From Treponema sp. UBA6988 (lineage in GTDB: Bacteria > Spirochaetota > Spirochaetia > Treponematales > Treponemataceae): a stretch of 49,695 nt of DNA. The stretch spans positions 1-49,695 of the forward strand of contig DJYC01000009.1 in the NCBI GenBank assembly GCA_002448445.1. Direction: 5' to 3'. This document shows positions 7,820 to 17,312 of this stretch, piece after piece. Within the stretch, counting starts at the first letter, position 1. Every line of letters begins with the position of its first letter. Made by a program: the position numbers and the translations under genes. The notes under the pieces were generated by a model that saw nothing but the letters and a program-made list of their open reading frames with translations, was not told where the DNA came from and ran no database searches.

Positions 7820-9210
7820 CTTTGGCATCCAGTCTTTTGTATGCAATAAGGATTCTCTTTCCAAAAAGCTCGCCTTCTTCTTCTTCCGGCAGAAAGAGCA
7901 ACGGCGAGAGGAGTCTTGCGGGGGCTTTGCTCTGCATTGGGCTTAGCCTTGTGCCTCTTGTTTCCGTTCTTGTTATAAGCGACGGTATGATTCAGGGCAT
8001 TACTGGGCGGCTTATCGGGCTTTGTTCGCAGGATATTGCAGTCTTTCTTGATATGTCTGCCTGGCAGGAGAAATACGGCGGGAAGATTACGGAAAAGGAT
8101 TGCAATGACATTGCCCAGCGACTTTCCCTTGTTGAAGGTGTTACTGACGCTTTTCCAGAGCTTGATTCAACTGCCCTGGCTGCGGGTAAGTCTTCCCGTT
8201 CTGGTGCCAGCGTGCGTGCGGTTCAGGGGGACATTTTTAGTGCCAACAAGGCTTTTGCTTCTCTTTTTACCGTGGTGGAAGGTTCTGTAGACATGAATGA
8301 GGATTCGTCCGGGAAAAACAAGGCCATCCTTTGCAAGAAGATTGCTGACGACCTTGGGCTTCATGCCGGTGACAGCCTGCGCCTTATCTGCGTGAACAAG
8401 ACTGCAGGTGGTTCGCTTAGCCCCCGCATGGTTCCCTTTACGGTTTCCGGAATTGTTTCTTCCGGCTACCAGGAGCTTGATGCGCTTTGGGTTTTTATTC
8501 CGCTTGAGGCAGGACTTGCTAATTTTTCCCCTGCGTCTTCCAAGCTTGTTTTTGGGCTTAAGACTGCCGATTCATTTTCCCCTGAGCTTATGCAGGTAAA
8601 GGACCACGTTATAGACGACGTATTTGGCTTTGCTGGTAACGAGGAGCTTGAGGGGGCTACCGTCTGGACCTGGAATGACCTGAACTCTGCCCAGTACCAG
8701 AACTATTCTTCCACAAAGGCACTTTTGCTTCTTATTATGCTGCTGATTGTCCTTGTTGCAAGCGTAAACATAAGTTCCGCTTTGGTTATGATTGTAATGG
8801 AAAGAAGGAAGGAAATTGCAATCCTTAAGAGCGTTGGCGGAAGTGCCGGCGGCATAACCGTGGCTTTCCTGCTTGCGGGTTTTTCTGCCGGCTGCGGAGG
8901 GGTGCTGCTTGGAATACCCCTGGGGCTGCTTGCGGGTGTTAACATAAACACAATAATAAATTTTATGGAAAAAATAATAAACTTTTTCGTAAAATTTTTG
9001 TATATTTTGTTTAATGCAGACCTTTCTTCTTTTAAGGGGGTAAGGCTGCTGGATCCTGCATTCTATCTTCAGGATATACCAATTTCAGTTCCCTTTAAGG
9101 AATTGCTGGTGATTGCCTTTGGCACTCTTTTGCTTTCTCTTGCGGTGTCGGCCATTCCTGCGGTAAAAGCTGGCCGAGAAAAGCCGCTTGACACTTTGCG
9201 TAAACTGTAA
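7816..9210 (+). CDS. lolE: Lipoprotein-releasing ABC transporter permease (LolE-like)
   Basis: A 464-residue second permease of the Lol exporter. Its layout matches the first: an N-terminal helix (about 35-55, SLVPLVSVLVISDGM), a periplasmic domain (about 60-290), then a helix (LLLLIMLLIVLVASVNIS), the coupling segment ERRKEIAILKSVGGSAGG and two further helices. The start overlaps lolD by four bases (ATGA). Compared with lolC it has an extra Lys-rich loop near the N-terminus and a longer hydrophobic insertion between the last helices. Having two different permeases is the proteobacterial LolCDE arrangement, unlike the single LolF of some groups. Confidence 0.9.
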   Translation: MTLASSLLYAIRILFPKSSPSSSSGRKSNGERSLAGALLCIGLSLVPLVSVLVISDGMIQGITGRLIGLCSQDIAVFLDMSAWQEKYGGKITEKDCNDIAQRLSLVEGVTDAFPELDSTALAAGKSSRSGASVRAVQGDIFSANKAFASLFTVVEGSVDMNEDSSGKNKAILCKKIADDLGLHAGDSLRLICVNKTAGGSLSPRMVPFTVSGIVSSGYQELDALWVFIPLEAGLANFSPASSKLVFGLKTADSFSPELMQVKDHVIDDVFGFAGNEELEGATVWTWNDLNSAQYQNYSSTKALLLLIMLLIVLVASVNISSALVMIVMERRKEIAILKSVGGSAGGITVAFLLAGFSAGCGGVLLGIPLGLLAGVNINTIINFMEKIINFFVKFLYILFNADLSSFKGVRLLDPAFYLQDIPISVPFKELLVIAFGTLLLSLAVSAIPAVKAGREKPLDTLRKL

Positions 9211-9256
9211 AAAGCAGTATACTTAAAGTGAGAATCCCTTGGAAGATGAGGTTTTT

Positions 9257-9817
9257 ATGATTTGTGATTTTTGCCATGAACGAGAGGCTGTTATTTTTAT
9301 GGAGCAGGTGAATGGCAACGGACAGAAGCGGAAAATCAGTATATGCCGGGAATGTGCCCTTGCACACGGAATAAGCCCTGACCCCAAGAGCATAGAGTCT
9401 TCAATCGGGGATCTTTTTAGGGAAATCAATGCCTTTAGCCGCAGGATTGCCGCTGAAAATTCGCGCATGTGTCCAGTCTGCGGCATGGGAATCGTAGAGC
9501 TTAGGAAAACAGGCAAGGCTGGTTGCCCGGAATGCTACGCTATATTCAAGGAAGACATAAAGACTCTGCTTAGGAAGAACGGAATAAGCGGATCATATAC
9601 AGGTTCAATGCCAGAGCGTCTTTCCGGTGTACATTCAGTCCTTAACGACAGGATTGCCCTGCAGAACAAGCTGAACGATGCCGTTGCTTCGGAAGATTAC
9701 GAAAAGGCTGCCATGTACAGGGACTACCTTCACGCACTGGAAAAATCTCCTGTTTCCGGCGGGGATGACATGGAAAATCAGCCTGAGCAGGGCGGAATTG
9801 ACGGAGGAGCCGAATAA
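9257..9817 (+). CDS. mcsA: McsA-like zinc-finger / UVR-domain protein
   Basis: A 186-residue partner and activator of McsB in the protein-arginine phosphorylation and ClpC stress system of Firmicutes. It has two pairs of zinc-binding CxxC motifs, CDFCHE with CREC near the N-terminus and CPVCG with CPEC around residues 75-95, and a C-terminal UVR motif (LNDAVASEDYEKAAMYRDYLHAL). The ATG at 9257 follows a GAGG at 9248-9251; an upstream TTG is less likely. It overlaps mcsB by one base (TAATG). There is no ctsR nearby. Confidence 0.92.
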   Translation: MICDFCHEREAVIFMEQVNGNGQKRKISICRECALAHGISPDPKSIESSIGDLFREINAFSRRIAAENSRMCPVCGMGIVELRKTGKAGCPECYAIFKEDIKTLLRKNGISGSYTGSMPERLSGVHSVLNDRIALQNKLNDAVASEDYEKAAMYRDYLHALEKSPVSGGDDMENQPEQGGIDGGAE

Positions 9818-10926
9818 TGGAAACGGAAAGCGATGCCTGGTATACGGACAAGGGCAGCGAAGCGGATGTAGTTCTTTCCACAAAAGTCCGCATTGCTCGC
9901 AACCTGGCAAATTTTCCTTTTCCTGTAAAGATGAAGGGCAGGGATGCGGAAAGGGTTCAGTCGCTTGTCTTTGATGCCTTTAACCATCTGGAAAACGGAG
10001 AGAAGTTTCAGGCCATTCAGGCAGACAAGCTGGATCTTCTTAGCAGCCACATTCTTGAGGAAAGGGGAATCATTACGCCAGCGGAGGTTTCTTCTGCCAC
10101 TAAAGACACAGGCATAATCCTGCGTACGGACGGACGCGTTTCCTGTACGGTGAATGTTGTGGACCATGTGCGCATATCGTCGTTTGTTGCAGGCATGGAA
10201 TTTGACAAGGCGGTAAAGCTTGCAAAGGACGTTGACAGCGGCTTGCAGAAGTCCGTTCAGTTTGCGGCAAGCTACGACTTTGGCTACCTTACCTCTTCCC
10301 TGACCGATGCAGGCAGCGGGGAAAAGATTTCGCTTAAGGTTCATCTGCCTTCAATTTCCGCTTTGGGACGAATAGGCAGTCTTATTATGGAGATGAACGA
10401 GAGGGGCATAGGCTTTGCGGCGGCATACGGTTCTGGTTCAACCGGATTTATAAGCGGCATTGGCAAGGGCTCGTCTTTGGGAGCCTATTACGAGATACGC
10501 TCTCTGGACAGCCAGTCCGGCACCGAATTTGACCAGATGACTTCCATTGCTTCTGCTGCAAAGAAGCTTGTGGAATACGAGCGTTCTGCCCGTAGCGAAT
10601 GTGCGTCTTCCATGCCAAGCGACATACGGAATTTTTTGTTCCGGGCATTGGCTTTGGCAAGGTCTAGCATTTTTGTTCCTTTGCGGGAAGCTGTGGAAAT
10701 CATAAGCGCCGTAAAGTGGGCACTGGACATGAACCTTTTGACTGGCATAGACGACAGCGTGCTTTTTGCCCTTCTTTACCGCATTCAGGAGGCTCATCTT
10801 GAATACGTGCTAAAGAACGGTTCGTTCAATTTTGAAAAAGACGTAAGCGGTACTGTAAAAAAGAACGGAAGGCTCCGTGCACTTATTTTGCAGGAAGCGT
10901 TTGAAAATATAAAGCTTATGGTTTAG
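9817..10926 (+). CDS. mcsB: McsB-like protein arginine kinase homologue with altered active site
   Basis: A 369-residue member of the phosphagen/arginine-kinase family. In Bacillus, McsB phosphorylates arginines on proteins to mark them for ClpC-ClpP. The fold is clear: DVVLSTKVRIARNL near residue 17, FGYLTS near 155, LVEYERSAR and LLYRIQEAHLEYVL. But the catalytic NEEDHIR motif reads NVVDHVR (113-119), with both glutamates replaced by valine. The conserved Cys of the CPTNxGTG loop is Ser in SSLTDAGSG (160-168), GEGSEA reads GSGSTG, and the allosteric RDxxRA reads NGRLRA. It is probably a weak or inactive kinase that may act as a scaffold. The gene sits between mcsA and clpC, which supports orthology. 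GGAGGAG precedes the ATG. Confidence 0.88.
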   Translation: METESDAWYTDKGSEADVVLSTKVRIARNLANFPFPVKMKGRDAERVQSLVFDAFNHLENGEKFQAIQADKLDLLSSHILEERGIITPAEVSSATKDTGIILRTDGRVSCTVNVVDHVRISSFVAGMEFDKAVKLAKDVDSGLQKSVQFAASYDFGYLTSSLTDAGSGEKISLKVHLPSISALGRIGSLIMEMNERGIGFAAAYGSGSTGFISGIGKGSSLGAYYEIRSLDSQSGTEFDQMTSIASAAKKLVEYERSARSECASSMPSDIRNFLFRALALARSSIFVPLREAVEIISAVKWALDMNLLTGIDDSVLFALLYRIQEAHLEYVLKNGSFNFEKDVSGTVKKNGRLRALILQEAFENIKLMV

Positions 10927-10980
10927 AAACAGGGGTTTTAAATCTTAAGTTTTTGGCAGCCTCTGAAAACCGGAATTTTT

Positions 10981-11016
10981 AGGTTGCAGTTTAACTATAG
11001 GTTGCAGTTTTACTAA
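10981..11016 (+). repeat. Two tandem 18-base units upstream of clpC
   Basis: Units at 10981-10998 (AGGTTGCAGTTTAACTAT) and 10999-11016 (AGGTTGCAGTTTTACTAA) differ at three positions and end just before the clpC ribosome-binding site. This may be a regulatory site or a chance duplication. It does not match the CtsR heptad repeat. Confidence 0.45.
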
Positions 11017-11026
11017 GGGAGGCCTT

Positions 11027-13576
11027 ATGGCAAAGAAACTTTCTCCTCGCGCCCAGCGCCTTATCATTGCACTTGGACCAGACGAGGCATACAATATCGG
11101 CTCCAAGGTGCTAGACGTAGAGCATATTCTGCTTGCCCTTCTAAAGTCTGCGGATGGACTTGGCTATTTTGTTCTTAAGGCCATGCGCATAAACGTGCTT
11201 ACCATGCAGCTCACCATAGAGCAGAGCATGACGGCCCGCATACCGAATACGGAGCTTTATGACTTGCCCCATTCCGCAAGGCTTAACGCACTGCTTGTAA
11301 ACGCAGAAAAAGAGGCGGATTCAACAGGTTCTGACTACGTGGGAACAGAGCATCTTCTTCTTGCTGCTGTTGCAGAAGAAAAGTCGCTTGTAAACACCTA
11401 CTTTGCCAAAGCAGGAATTGGACATTCACAGGTAAGGCAGGTAGTTCTTGACGTGCAGAAAAAAGTCCCCTCGTCAGCCAAGCAGGACAACGCATCCGGC
11501 TTTTACAGGGAAAACGGGGATGCTGTTCCCTACATGTCCGACGGAAGTGAGCAGCGCCGCCAGTTCAACAAGAACGGAATGCTTGCCCACTTTAGCAGGG
11601 ACCTTACCGAAGAAGCCGCTGACGAAGATGCAGACCCGGTAATTGGCCGCAGGGAAGAAATCCTCCGCGTAATAAGAATCCTTAGCCGCCGCACAAAGAA
11701 CAATCCGGTTCTTGTTGGTGAACCTGGTGTTGGAAAGACAGCCGTTGTGGAAGGACTTGCACACCATATTGTAAAGGGTACAGTTCCAGCCTGCCTCTTG
11801 CACAAGCGGGTGCTCTGCCTGGATTTGGCCGCCATGATTGCAGGAACAAAATACCGCGGAGAATTTGAGGAGCGCCTTAAGCGGGTAATGAAGGAGCTTA
11901 AGGAAAACCGCGACATAATCCTCTTTATAGACGAGCTTCATACAATCATTGGTGCTGGTGGACCGGAAGGCTCAATGGATGCCTGCAACATGCTAAAGCC
12001 AGCCCTTAGCCGCGGAGAAATCCAGATAATCGGTGCAACCACAACCAAGGAATACCGCAAGTACATAGAAAAGGACAGTGCCCTTGCAAGAAGGTTCCAG
12101 AAGGTGCTTGTGGAAGAACCCAGAGAAGCTGAATCAATGGAAATCCTTGACGGACTAAAGAAGAAGTACGAGGAATTCCACCACGTAAAATACGAAGACG
12201 GAGTTACCGAGCTAATCGTAAAGTACAGCCGCCGCTACATAGCAGAGCGCTTTTTGCCGGACAAGGCCATAGACATACTTGACGAAGCGGGTGCCGCAAA
12301 AAAAATAGAAGAAACAGAGCCTCCAACGGAACTTGCAGAACTAGAAAAGACCATTGCCCAGCTTTCCGAAGAAAAGCGCCAGCTTGTTCAGGACCAGGAC
12401 TACGAAAAGGCCGCATTTGTCCGCGACAAGGTAGCAGAACTCCGCCGCCGCAAAGACGAATTCAATGCCAAGTGGAAGGAAAAGGGCCTTTCGGGAAGAA
12501 AGACGGTAACAAAAGAAGATGTCTGCGCAATAATAAGCACCATGACAGGAATTCCCGTTGAACAGCTGGACAAGGGCGAGACAAAGAAGCTCTTGGAAAT
12601 GGAAAAACACCTCCACAATGACGTTGTTGGCCAGAACGAGGCAATTTCCCTCATAAGCAGCGCAGTCCGCAGAAGCCGTGCCGGTGTATCTTCCCTAAAA
12701 AGGCCTGTCGGTTCATTCATCTTCCTTGGACCTACCGGCGTTGGAAAGACCCAGCTTGCAAAGGCCCTTGCAAAATTTCTCTTTGGCACGGAAGATGCCC
12801 TTATCCGCGTGGACATGAGCGACTTTATGGAAAAGCAGAACGCATCCCGCCTTGTAGGTGCCCCGCCTGGATACATAGGCTACGACGAGGGCGGAATGCT
12901 AACGGAAAAAGTGCGCCAGCATCCATATTCAGTCGTTCTATTGGACGAAATAGAAAAAGCCCACCCGGACATCTTTAACCTTCTGCTCCAGCTTTTGGAA
13001 GAGGGCGAACTTAGCGACAACCTTGGCCACACGGTAAGCTTCCGCAACACCGTCATAATCATGACAAGCAACGCAGGTTCCCGCCAGATTGGTGCAGATT
13101 CACGCATGGGATTCGCATCGTCAAAAGAGGGGCTCCTTCCCTACGAAGACCTTAAGGCCAGCGCAATGGAAGAGCTAAAGAAGCTTATGCCGCCTGAACT
13201 TTTGAACCGCATAGACGACGTAGTTGTCTTTAGCGCCCTTACAAGGGAAGAGGTGAACGCAATCCTTGACATACAGATGAGGGAGTTGGAAGACCGTCTT
13301 ATGGAACAGCAGCTAAGCATAGTCCTAAAGCCCAAGGCCCGCGAATTCATGGTGGAAAATGGCTACGAGCCAACCATGGGGGCCCGCCCTATGCGCCGCC
13401 TAATTCAGAGGGACATAGAGGATGGCATTGCAAATCTTCTTCTTAGCGGAAAAAGGGGAAATGCAACCCAGATAATCGTAAACAGCGACGGAGAAAGCCT
13501 TAGCGTGCACTTTAACAAGCCCAGGAAAATAGCTTCTGACGTGCAGCCACTGCTGGTGGAAAAGGTGGAAAAATAG
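11027..13576 (+). CDS. clpC: AAA+ unfoldase ClpC
   Basis: An 849-residue Hsp100 unfoldase that feeds substrates to ClpP. It has a Clp N-domain repeat (1-145), a first AAA+ module with Walker A GEPGVGKT and Walker B IILFIDELH, a middle UVR-containing region (about 440-490, DQDYEKAAFVRDKVAELRR) that marks ClpC/ClpE rather than ClpA, and a second AAA+ module with GPTGVGKT and VVLLDEIEKAHPD. The ATG at 11027 follows AAGGGAGG. The gene is a third of the mcsA-mcsB-clpC set; clpP is not in the window. The C-terminus contains the expected GARPMRRLIQ sensor region. Confidence 0.97.
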   Translation: MAKKLSPRAQRLIIALGPDEAYNIGSKVLDVEHILLALLKSADGLGYFVLKAMRINVLTMQLTIEQSMTARIPNTELYDLPHSARLNALLVNAEKEADSTGSDYVGTEHLLLAAVAEEKSLVNTYFAKAGIGHSQVRQVVLDVQKKVPSSAKQDNASGFYRENGDAVPYMSDGSEQRRQFNKNGMLAHFSRDLTEEAADEDADPVIGRREEILRVIRILSRRTKNNPVLVGEPGVGKTAVVEGLAHHIVKGTVPACLLHKRVLCLDLAAMIAGTKYRGEFEERLKRVMKELKENRDIILFIDELHTIIGAGGPEGSMDACNMLKPALSRGEIQIIGATTTKEYRKYIEKDSALARRFQKVLVEEPREAESMEILDGLKKKYEEFHHVKYEDGVTELIVKYSRRYIAERFLPDKAIDILDEAGAAKKIEETEPPTELAELEKTIAQLSEEKRQLVQDQDYEKAAFVRDKVAELRRRKDEFNAKWKEKGLSGRKTVTKEDVCAIISTMTGIPVEQLDKGETKKLLEMEKHLHNDVVGQNEAISLISSAVRRSRAGVSSLKRPVGSFIFLGPTGVGKTQLAKALAKFLFGTEDALIRVDMSDFMEKQNASRLVGAPPGYIGYDEGGMLTEKVRQHPYSVVLLDEIEKAHPDIFNLLLQLLEEGELSDNLGHTVSFRNTVIIMTSNAGSRQIGADSRMGFASSKEGLLPYEDLKASAMEELKKLMPPELLNRIDDVVVFSALTREEVNAILDIQMRELEDRLMEQQLSIVLKPKAREFMVENGYEPTMGARPMRRLIQRDIEDGIANLLLSGKRGNATQIIVNSDGESLSVHFNKPRKIASDVQPLLVEKVEK

Positions 13577-13615
13577 GATTTTTTCTATTATTCTGCGGCA
13601 GTTTTTTTTGCTAGG

Positions 13616-13704
13616 GGCTTTCCGGGGTTCCGCGCTAACCGCGCTCCATTCCTCGCTCGAAGCTGCGCTGCGAGTTCGGAACGGCTTCGCCGCCCCTCCA
13701 ATCC
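13616..13704 (+). repeat. GC-rich intergenic element copy
   Basis: Begins GGCTTTCCGGGGTTCCGC, contains GCTCCATT, and ends CGCCCCTCCAATCC. Plus orientation, between clpC and the phosphoribosyltransferase gene. An internal stretch (CTCGAAGCTGCGCTGCGAG) can form a hairpin. Confidence 0.65.
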
Positions 13705-13794
13705 CTGCCGTGCCTGCTGGAGCTGAACATACAGTGGGGCTGCCTGCATGATGTTGTTTTTATTATTTGACCCAATACAAACGAGGTGAATACT

Positions 13795-14403
13795 ATGAAA
13801 GAATTCTTGACCTATGAGACCGTAAGAAACAATGCCCTAAAGCTTGCCCACAAGCTCTATTTTGAGGACGCCTTTGTGCCGGACGTTATCTATGCTTCGC
13901 TCAGGGGCGGGGCATACATGGCAAACGTCATAAGCGAATACTACAAGGTTGCCCTTAACGGCAAGAAGAACATACTTTATGCGGCAGTAGTTGCCAGAAG
14001 CTATTCCGACGTAAACAGCCAGAGCGCAGTCCGTGTTGACGGCTGGACTTATTCCCCGGAATACCTGCGCCAGGGAGACAAGGTTCTTATCGTTGACGAC
14101 ATCTACGATTCAGGCCTTACCCTTAACCACCTGGTAAAAATCATCATGGAAAAGGGCATTCCCCGCGAAAACATAAAGGTTGCCGTCCATGACTACAAGG
14201 TTTACTCCTACAAGCCAGTCCTTCCCATAATTCCTGACTATTGCTGCAGAAAAATACCTGTTCCATCACCCGATAAAAACCGATGGATAAATTATAACAG
14301 TCATGAACTGGTAGGCCTTACGCCGGAAGAGAGGGAGCAGCAGTTTTACGCTTCTTCCCCGGAACTTAAGCCGGTTCTTGAAGACGCATTTAATAGCAGG
14401 TAG
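13795..14403 (+). CDS. Phosphoribosyltransferase-family protein
   Basis: A 202-residue type-I phosphoribosyltransferase fold, similar to the purine/xanthine group. The PRPP-binding loop is VLIVDDIYDSGLTLNHL (about residues 98-114); an earlier SLRGGAYMA loop fits the pyrophosphate-binding site. Family members transfer ribose-5-phosphate from PRPP to a purine base; the base used here cannot be read from the sequence. GAGGTG sits about eight bases before the ATG at 13795; a GTG inside that site is the alternative start. The closest neighbours are unrelated (beta-helix protein, rnhB). Confidence 0.85.
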   Translation: MKEFLTYETVRNNALKLAHKLYFEDAFVPDVIYASLRGGAYMANVISEYYKVALNGKKNILYAAVVARSYSDVNSQSAVRVDGWTYSPEYLRQGDKVLIVDDIYDSGLTLNHLVKIIMEKGIPRENIKVAVHDYKVYSYKPVLPIIPDYCCRKIPVPSPDKNRWINYNSHELVGLTPEEREQQFYASSPELKPVLEDAFNSR

Positions 14404-14416
14404 CGGAGTGAATATT

Positions 14417-16654
14417 TTGATTGGAAAATTGGCGGGAATTCTCAAAAAGCGCGTGGCATCCTCATGCCTTTTTTGCGCAATGGGTATTTTTTTTGCATTC
14501 CCTGTGTTTTCCCTCACGCAGGAGGACATTTTAAGCCCACTTCAAGGTGAGTGGAAGAACGTGCAGGCTTTGGTTATAGACAACCATGAGCCCTGCGGAA
14601 TTTACTACTCACTTACAGGCAGCGACCCTCTTGTGTCTGGTTTTGCCTACGACCGCCCGGTTGTAATAGAAGAAACTGGCAATGTAAAAATCCGCATTAC
14701 GGCAGTTTACCCGGATTCAAGGCGCGACGACTTTACAGTTGAATATACCGTAAAAAATAGCGCTGCAGACCTTGCAGAAGGGGATGCTTCCGCTGAAATC
14801 GCTCAAGAGAGTGCCAACGAGAATTCACATCTTTCCGAGCAGGGAAGGGCCTTTATAGATTCAATCTGCCAGAATCCGCTAAGAAACTACATTTCTGGAG
14901 ACACATTCCCCATTCCCAAGGATTTTAAGTATTCATTCTTTAACGGAGACAAGCCTGCAATCCCGGGAACAGAGCTTTTTATAGACAAGAGGAACCTTCT
15001 TGAACGCTACATGCCCTGTACCATAGAAGATTCCAAGGGAAGAAAGTGGCATTTTGTAATCCACGTGGTTCCGGCTCTGGACAACAAGGAATCCATAACA
15101 TCAGAAAAGCTTCAGCAGGATTTGCCCTTCACTCTTGTGGACTGGGAAAACTTCTACTACACAGGAACAGGCCTCATCTACCAGATAGACGACCTTTACT
15201 GGAGCGGCGTACACCAGAAGATTGTGCTTGACCGCTCAGTGCCTCACACTGTAAGCTTCCAGTCCATCTCTTTTGAAAAAGGCAACCCAATCACCACGTA
15301 CACAATTCCCCCCATGCCCAAGCTAAAGAAGGAATCCACGGACGGCGGCGGCGAAGTCTTTTCAATCGACGAGGAGTGGAACGGAGTGCCATTCCTTATT
15401 GGGCCTTCCAGGGCAAGCCTTTCTGCAACCAACGTGTCCAAGGGCTTCTACAAGAAAATTTATGCCGACACTTTTTTTGGCGACGAAATAAAGGACGGCT
15501 TTACCGCAGGAATTTACTACGGCGGAATCTACCAGGGGCCTGTAAAGGTTGAATGCACACTGGACAAGTTCCCCCCAAAGCCACCTGTAATACATTCAGC
15601 AGGCAAATACAAGAGGGGCTCTTCATCCTCCAGCATAGTAATAGAAGCTCCAGAGGGAGATGCAATCTTCTATTCTGTAAGCGAGCCACTTGTTTCCGAA
15701 GAAGGCTTCTCCGGTGCAAGCGAAAAGGCCTTTGCTTCCATAGACACTGGCGATTTTACGGCCTATAATGGTAAGCCTCTGGAACTTAATTCCGTAAACG
15801 AAAGCGCAACCTTCTACAAGATTCAGGCTTATTGCCAGGACAAGAAGGGTAACAAAAGTGCCCTTGCAGAATACCGCCTAATTCTTGACGAATGTAGCTT
15901 CTACCTGAACGCATCTGCCCCAAGCGGAGAAAATGTAGAAATGTACGAGGAGGGCTCTTATGAACACCCCTTCACAAGTCTTGAGCAGGCTGCAGAAGCA
16001 CTAAACAGCTGTGAATACGCAATCCTCCATGTCCAGGGCGACGTTCCTTGTTCAAGCCAAATTCAGATAAACCGCGACTGCCTTATCATAGGCTTTGAAA
16101 GCTCCATTGAATTTACAGGCCAAGGTTCACTAAGCATTGCAGGCTCAAAGGCAAGCTTTAAGGACTTGAACATAAGCAAGAGGCAAAGCTCAAAAGAGTC
16201 CAAGAACCTTTTGCAGATAAAAAATTCAAATGTGGAATTTGAAGGCTGCGAACTTTCTGGCGTATTCCCCGGAGACGGCATTCTTGTAGACAGCGTGGAT
16301 TCAAATTTGGCATTTACTGCAACAGGCCTTACCGTAAACGCACAAAAGTATTCTTCATGCCTTTCTTCTTCTGGCGGAAAGATTGTCTGCCGCAACATAC
16401 GCTCAACCTCCAGCTCTTTGGACAGCGTAAACTTTAACGTAGTCAAGGGAGATGTGGACGTAAGCGCTTCAGATTTCTCCATCATAGCAAATCTTGGCTG
16501 TGCAATTGAACTTGTAAAGTCAAAGGCAAGCTTGGAAGAAAACAACTTTTACGCAAAGCTTTCCGCAAAGTCCAAGACACATGGTGCCGTCTGGAACGAG
16601 GCCGATTCATTCGTGCTTGTAAACAAGGGGAACAATTTTGAAGGCTGGCAGTAA
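14417..16654 (+). CDS. Large exported protein, chitobiase-C-like and beta-helix regions
   Basis: A 745-residue exported protein. The start is uncertain: a TTG at 14417 is eight bases after GGAG (14405-14408); a GTG at 14408 also opens the frame. A basic N-terminus and hydrophobic stretch (LFCAMGIFFAFPVFS) form a signal peptide without an obvious lipobox. Residues about 40-115 and again around 395-490 resemble the CHB_HEX_C type of Ig-like strand repeat (CGIYYSLTGSDPLVSGFAYDRPV and FYSVSEPLV). The last 220 residues look like a right-handed beta-helix (FTSLEQAAEALNSCEYAILHVQGD, then short N/S-rich turns). Such proteins often bind or act on polysaccharide. No catalytic site is identifiable. It overlaps rnhB by 17 bases. 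Confidence 0.75.
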   Translation: MIGKLAGILKKRVASSCLFCAMGIFFAFPVFSLTQEDILSPLQGEWKNVQALVIDNHEPCGIYYSLTGSDPLVSGFAYDRPVVIEETGNVKIRITAVYPDSRRDDFTVEYTVKNSAADLAEGDASAEIAQESANENSHLSEQGRAFIDSICQNPLRNYISGDTFPIPKDFKYSFFNGDKPAIPGTELFIDKRNLLERYMPCTIEDSKGRKWHFVIHVVPALDNKESITSEKLQQDLPFTLVDWENFYYTGTGLIYQIDDLYWSGVHQKIVLDRSVPHTVSFQSISFEKGNPITTYTIPPMPKLKKESTDGGGEVFSIDEEWNGVPFLIGPSRASLSATNVSKGFYKKIYADTFFGDEIKDGFTAGIYYGGIYQGPVKVECTLDKFPPKPPVIHSAGKYKRGSSSSSIVIEAPEGDAIFYSVSEPLVSEEGFSGASEKAFASIDTGDFTAYNGKPLELNSVNESATFYKIQAYCQDKKGNKSALAEYRLILDECSFYLNASAPSGENVEMYEEGSYEHPFTSLEQAAEALNSCEYAILHVQGDVPCSSQIQINRDCLIIGFESSIEFTGQGSLSIAGSKASFKDLNISKRQSSKESKNLLQIKNSNVEFEGCELSGVFPGDGILVDSVDSNLAFTATGLTVNAQKYSSCLSSSGGKIVCRNIRSTSSSLDSVNFNVVKGDVDVSASDFSIIANLGCAIELVKSKASLEENNFYAKLSAKSKTHGAVWNEADSFVLVNKGNNFEGWQ

Positions 16655-17312
16655 GGGCAGTAATGAACTCTTTTCGCCAGAGGAGCTTGATTTTACCAAG
16701 GGCTACCCACTTCTTGCGGGGCTTGACGAAGCTGGCCGTGGTCCGCTTGCAGGTCCTGTTAGCGCGGGTTGCGTAATCTTGCCCAAGGACTTTCCCCTTG
16801 AAATGCTTAACGACAGCAAAAAAATCTCGGAAAAAAAGCGCGAGGCGGCAGAGGCACTTATAAAGCAAAAGGCATGCTGGGGTTTTGGTCTTGCAAGCCA
16901 CAAGGAAATTGACGAGCTTAACATTCTAAAGGCAAGCCTTCTTGCAATGAAGCGTGCATTTTTTATGATGAAGGAAAATTTGCCCGCCTGGCTTTCTTCG
17001 CAAGGGCTTGATTCAAACCTTTCGGAAAACAAAAACATCCTGGCAATAGTGGACGGGCTTTATGTTCCCCCGCAGCTTTGTTGCGATGCACATGCAGTTG
17101 TAAAGGCAGACGGAAAGTTTCCCTGCGTAATGGCCGCAAGCATAATTGCAAAGGTTGGCCGAGACCGCCTTATGGTAAAATACGACCAGCTTTATCCGGG
17201 CTACGGTTACGCAAAGCACAAGGGTTACCCAACCCAAGCCCACTTTGAAGCCTGCGCAAAACTAGGCCCTTCCCCAATCCAGCGCATGTGCTTTGCAAAA
17301 GACAAGCAATAA
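16638..17312 (+). CDS. rnhB: Ribonuclease HII
   Basis: A 224-residue nuclease that removes ribonucleotides and RNA primers from RNA-DNA hybrids. Catalytic landmarks: GLDEAGRGPLAGPVSAG (D30 and E31), IVDGLYVP, and KADGKFPCVMAASIIAKVGRD with GYGYAKHKGYPTQ. The frame opens at a TTG at 16638 inside the end of the upstream gene, preceded by AAGGGGA at a good distance. No ATG occurs in frame before the DEAGRG motif. The C-terminal tail stops shortly after GPSPIQR, near the family's usual end. Confidence 0.93.
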   Translation: MKAGSKGSNELFSPEELDFTKGYPLLAGLDEAGRGPLAGPVSAGCVILPKDFPLEMLNDSKKISEKKREAAEALIKQKACWGFGLASHKEIDELNILKASLLAMKRAFFMMKENLPAWLSSQGLDSNLSENKNILAIVDGLYVPPQLCCDAHAVVKADGKFPCVMAASIIAKVGRDRLMVKYDQLYPGYGYAKHKGYPTQAHFEACAKLGPSPIQRMCFAKDKQ

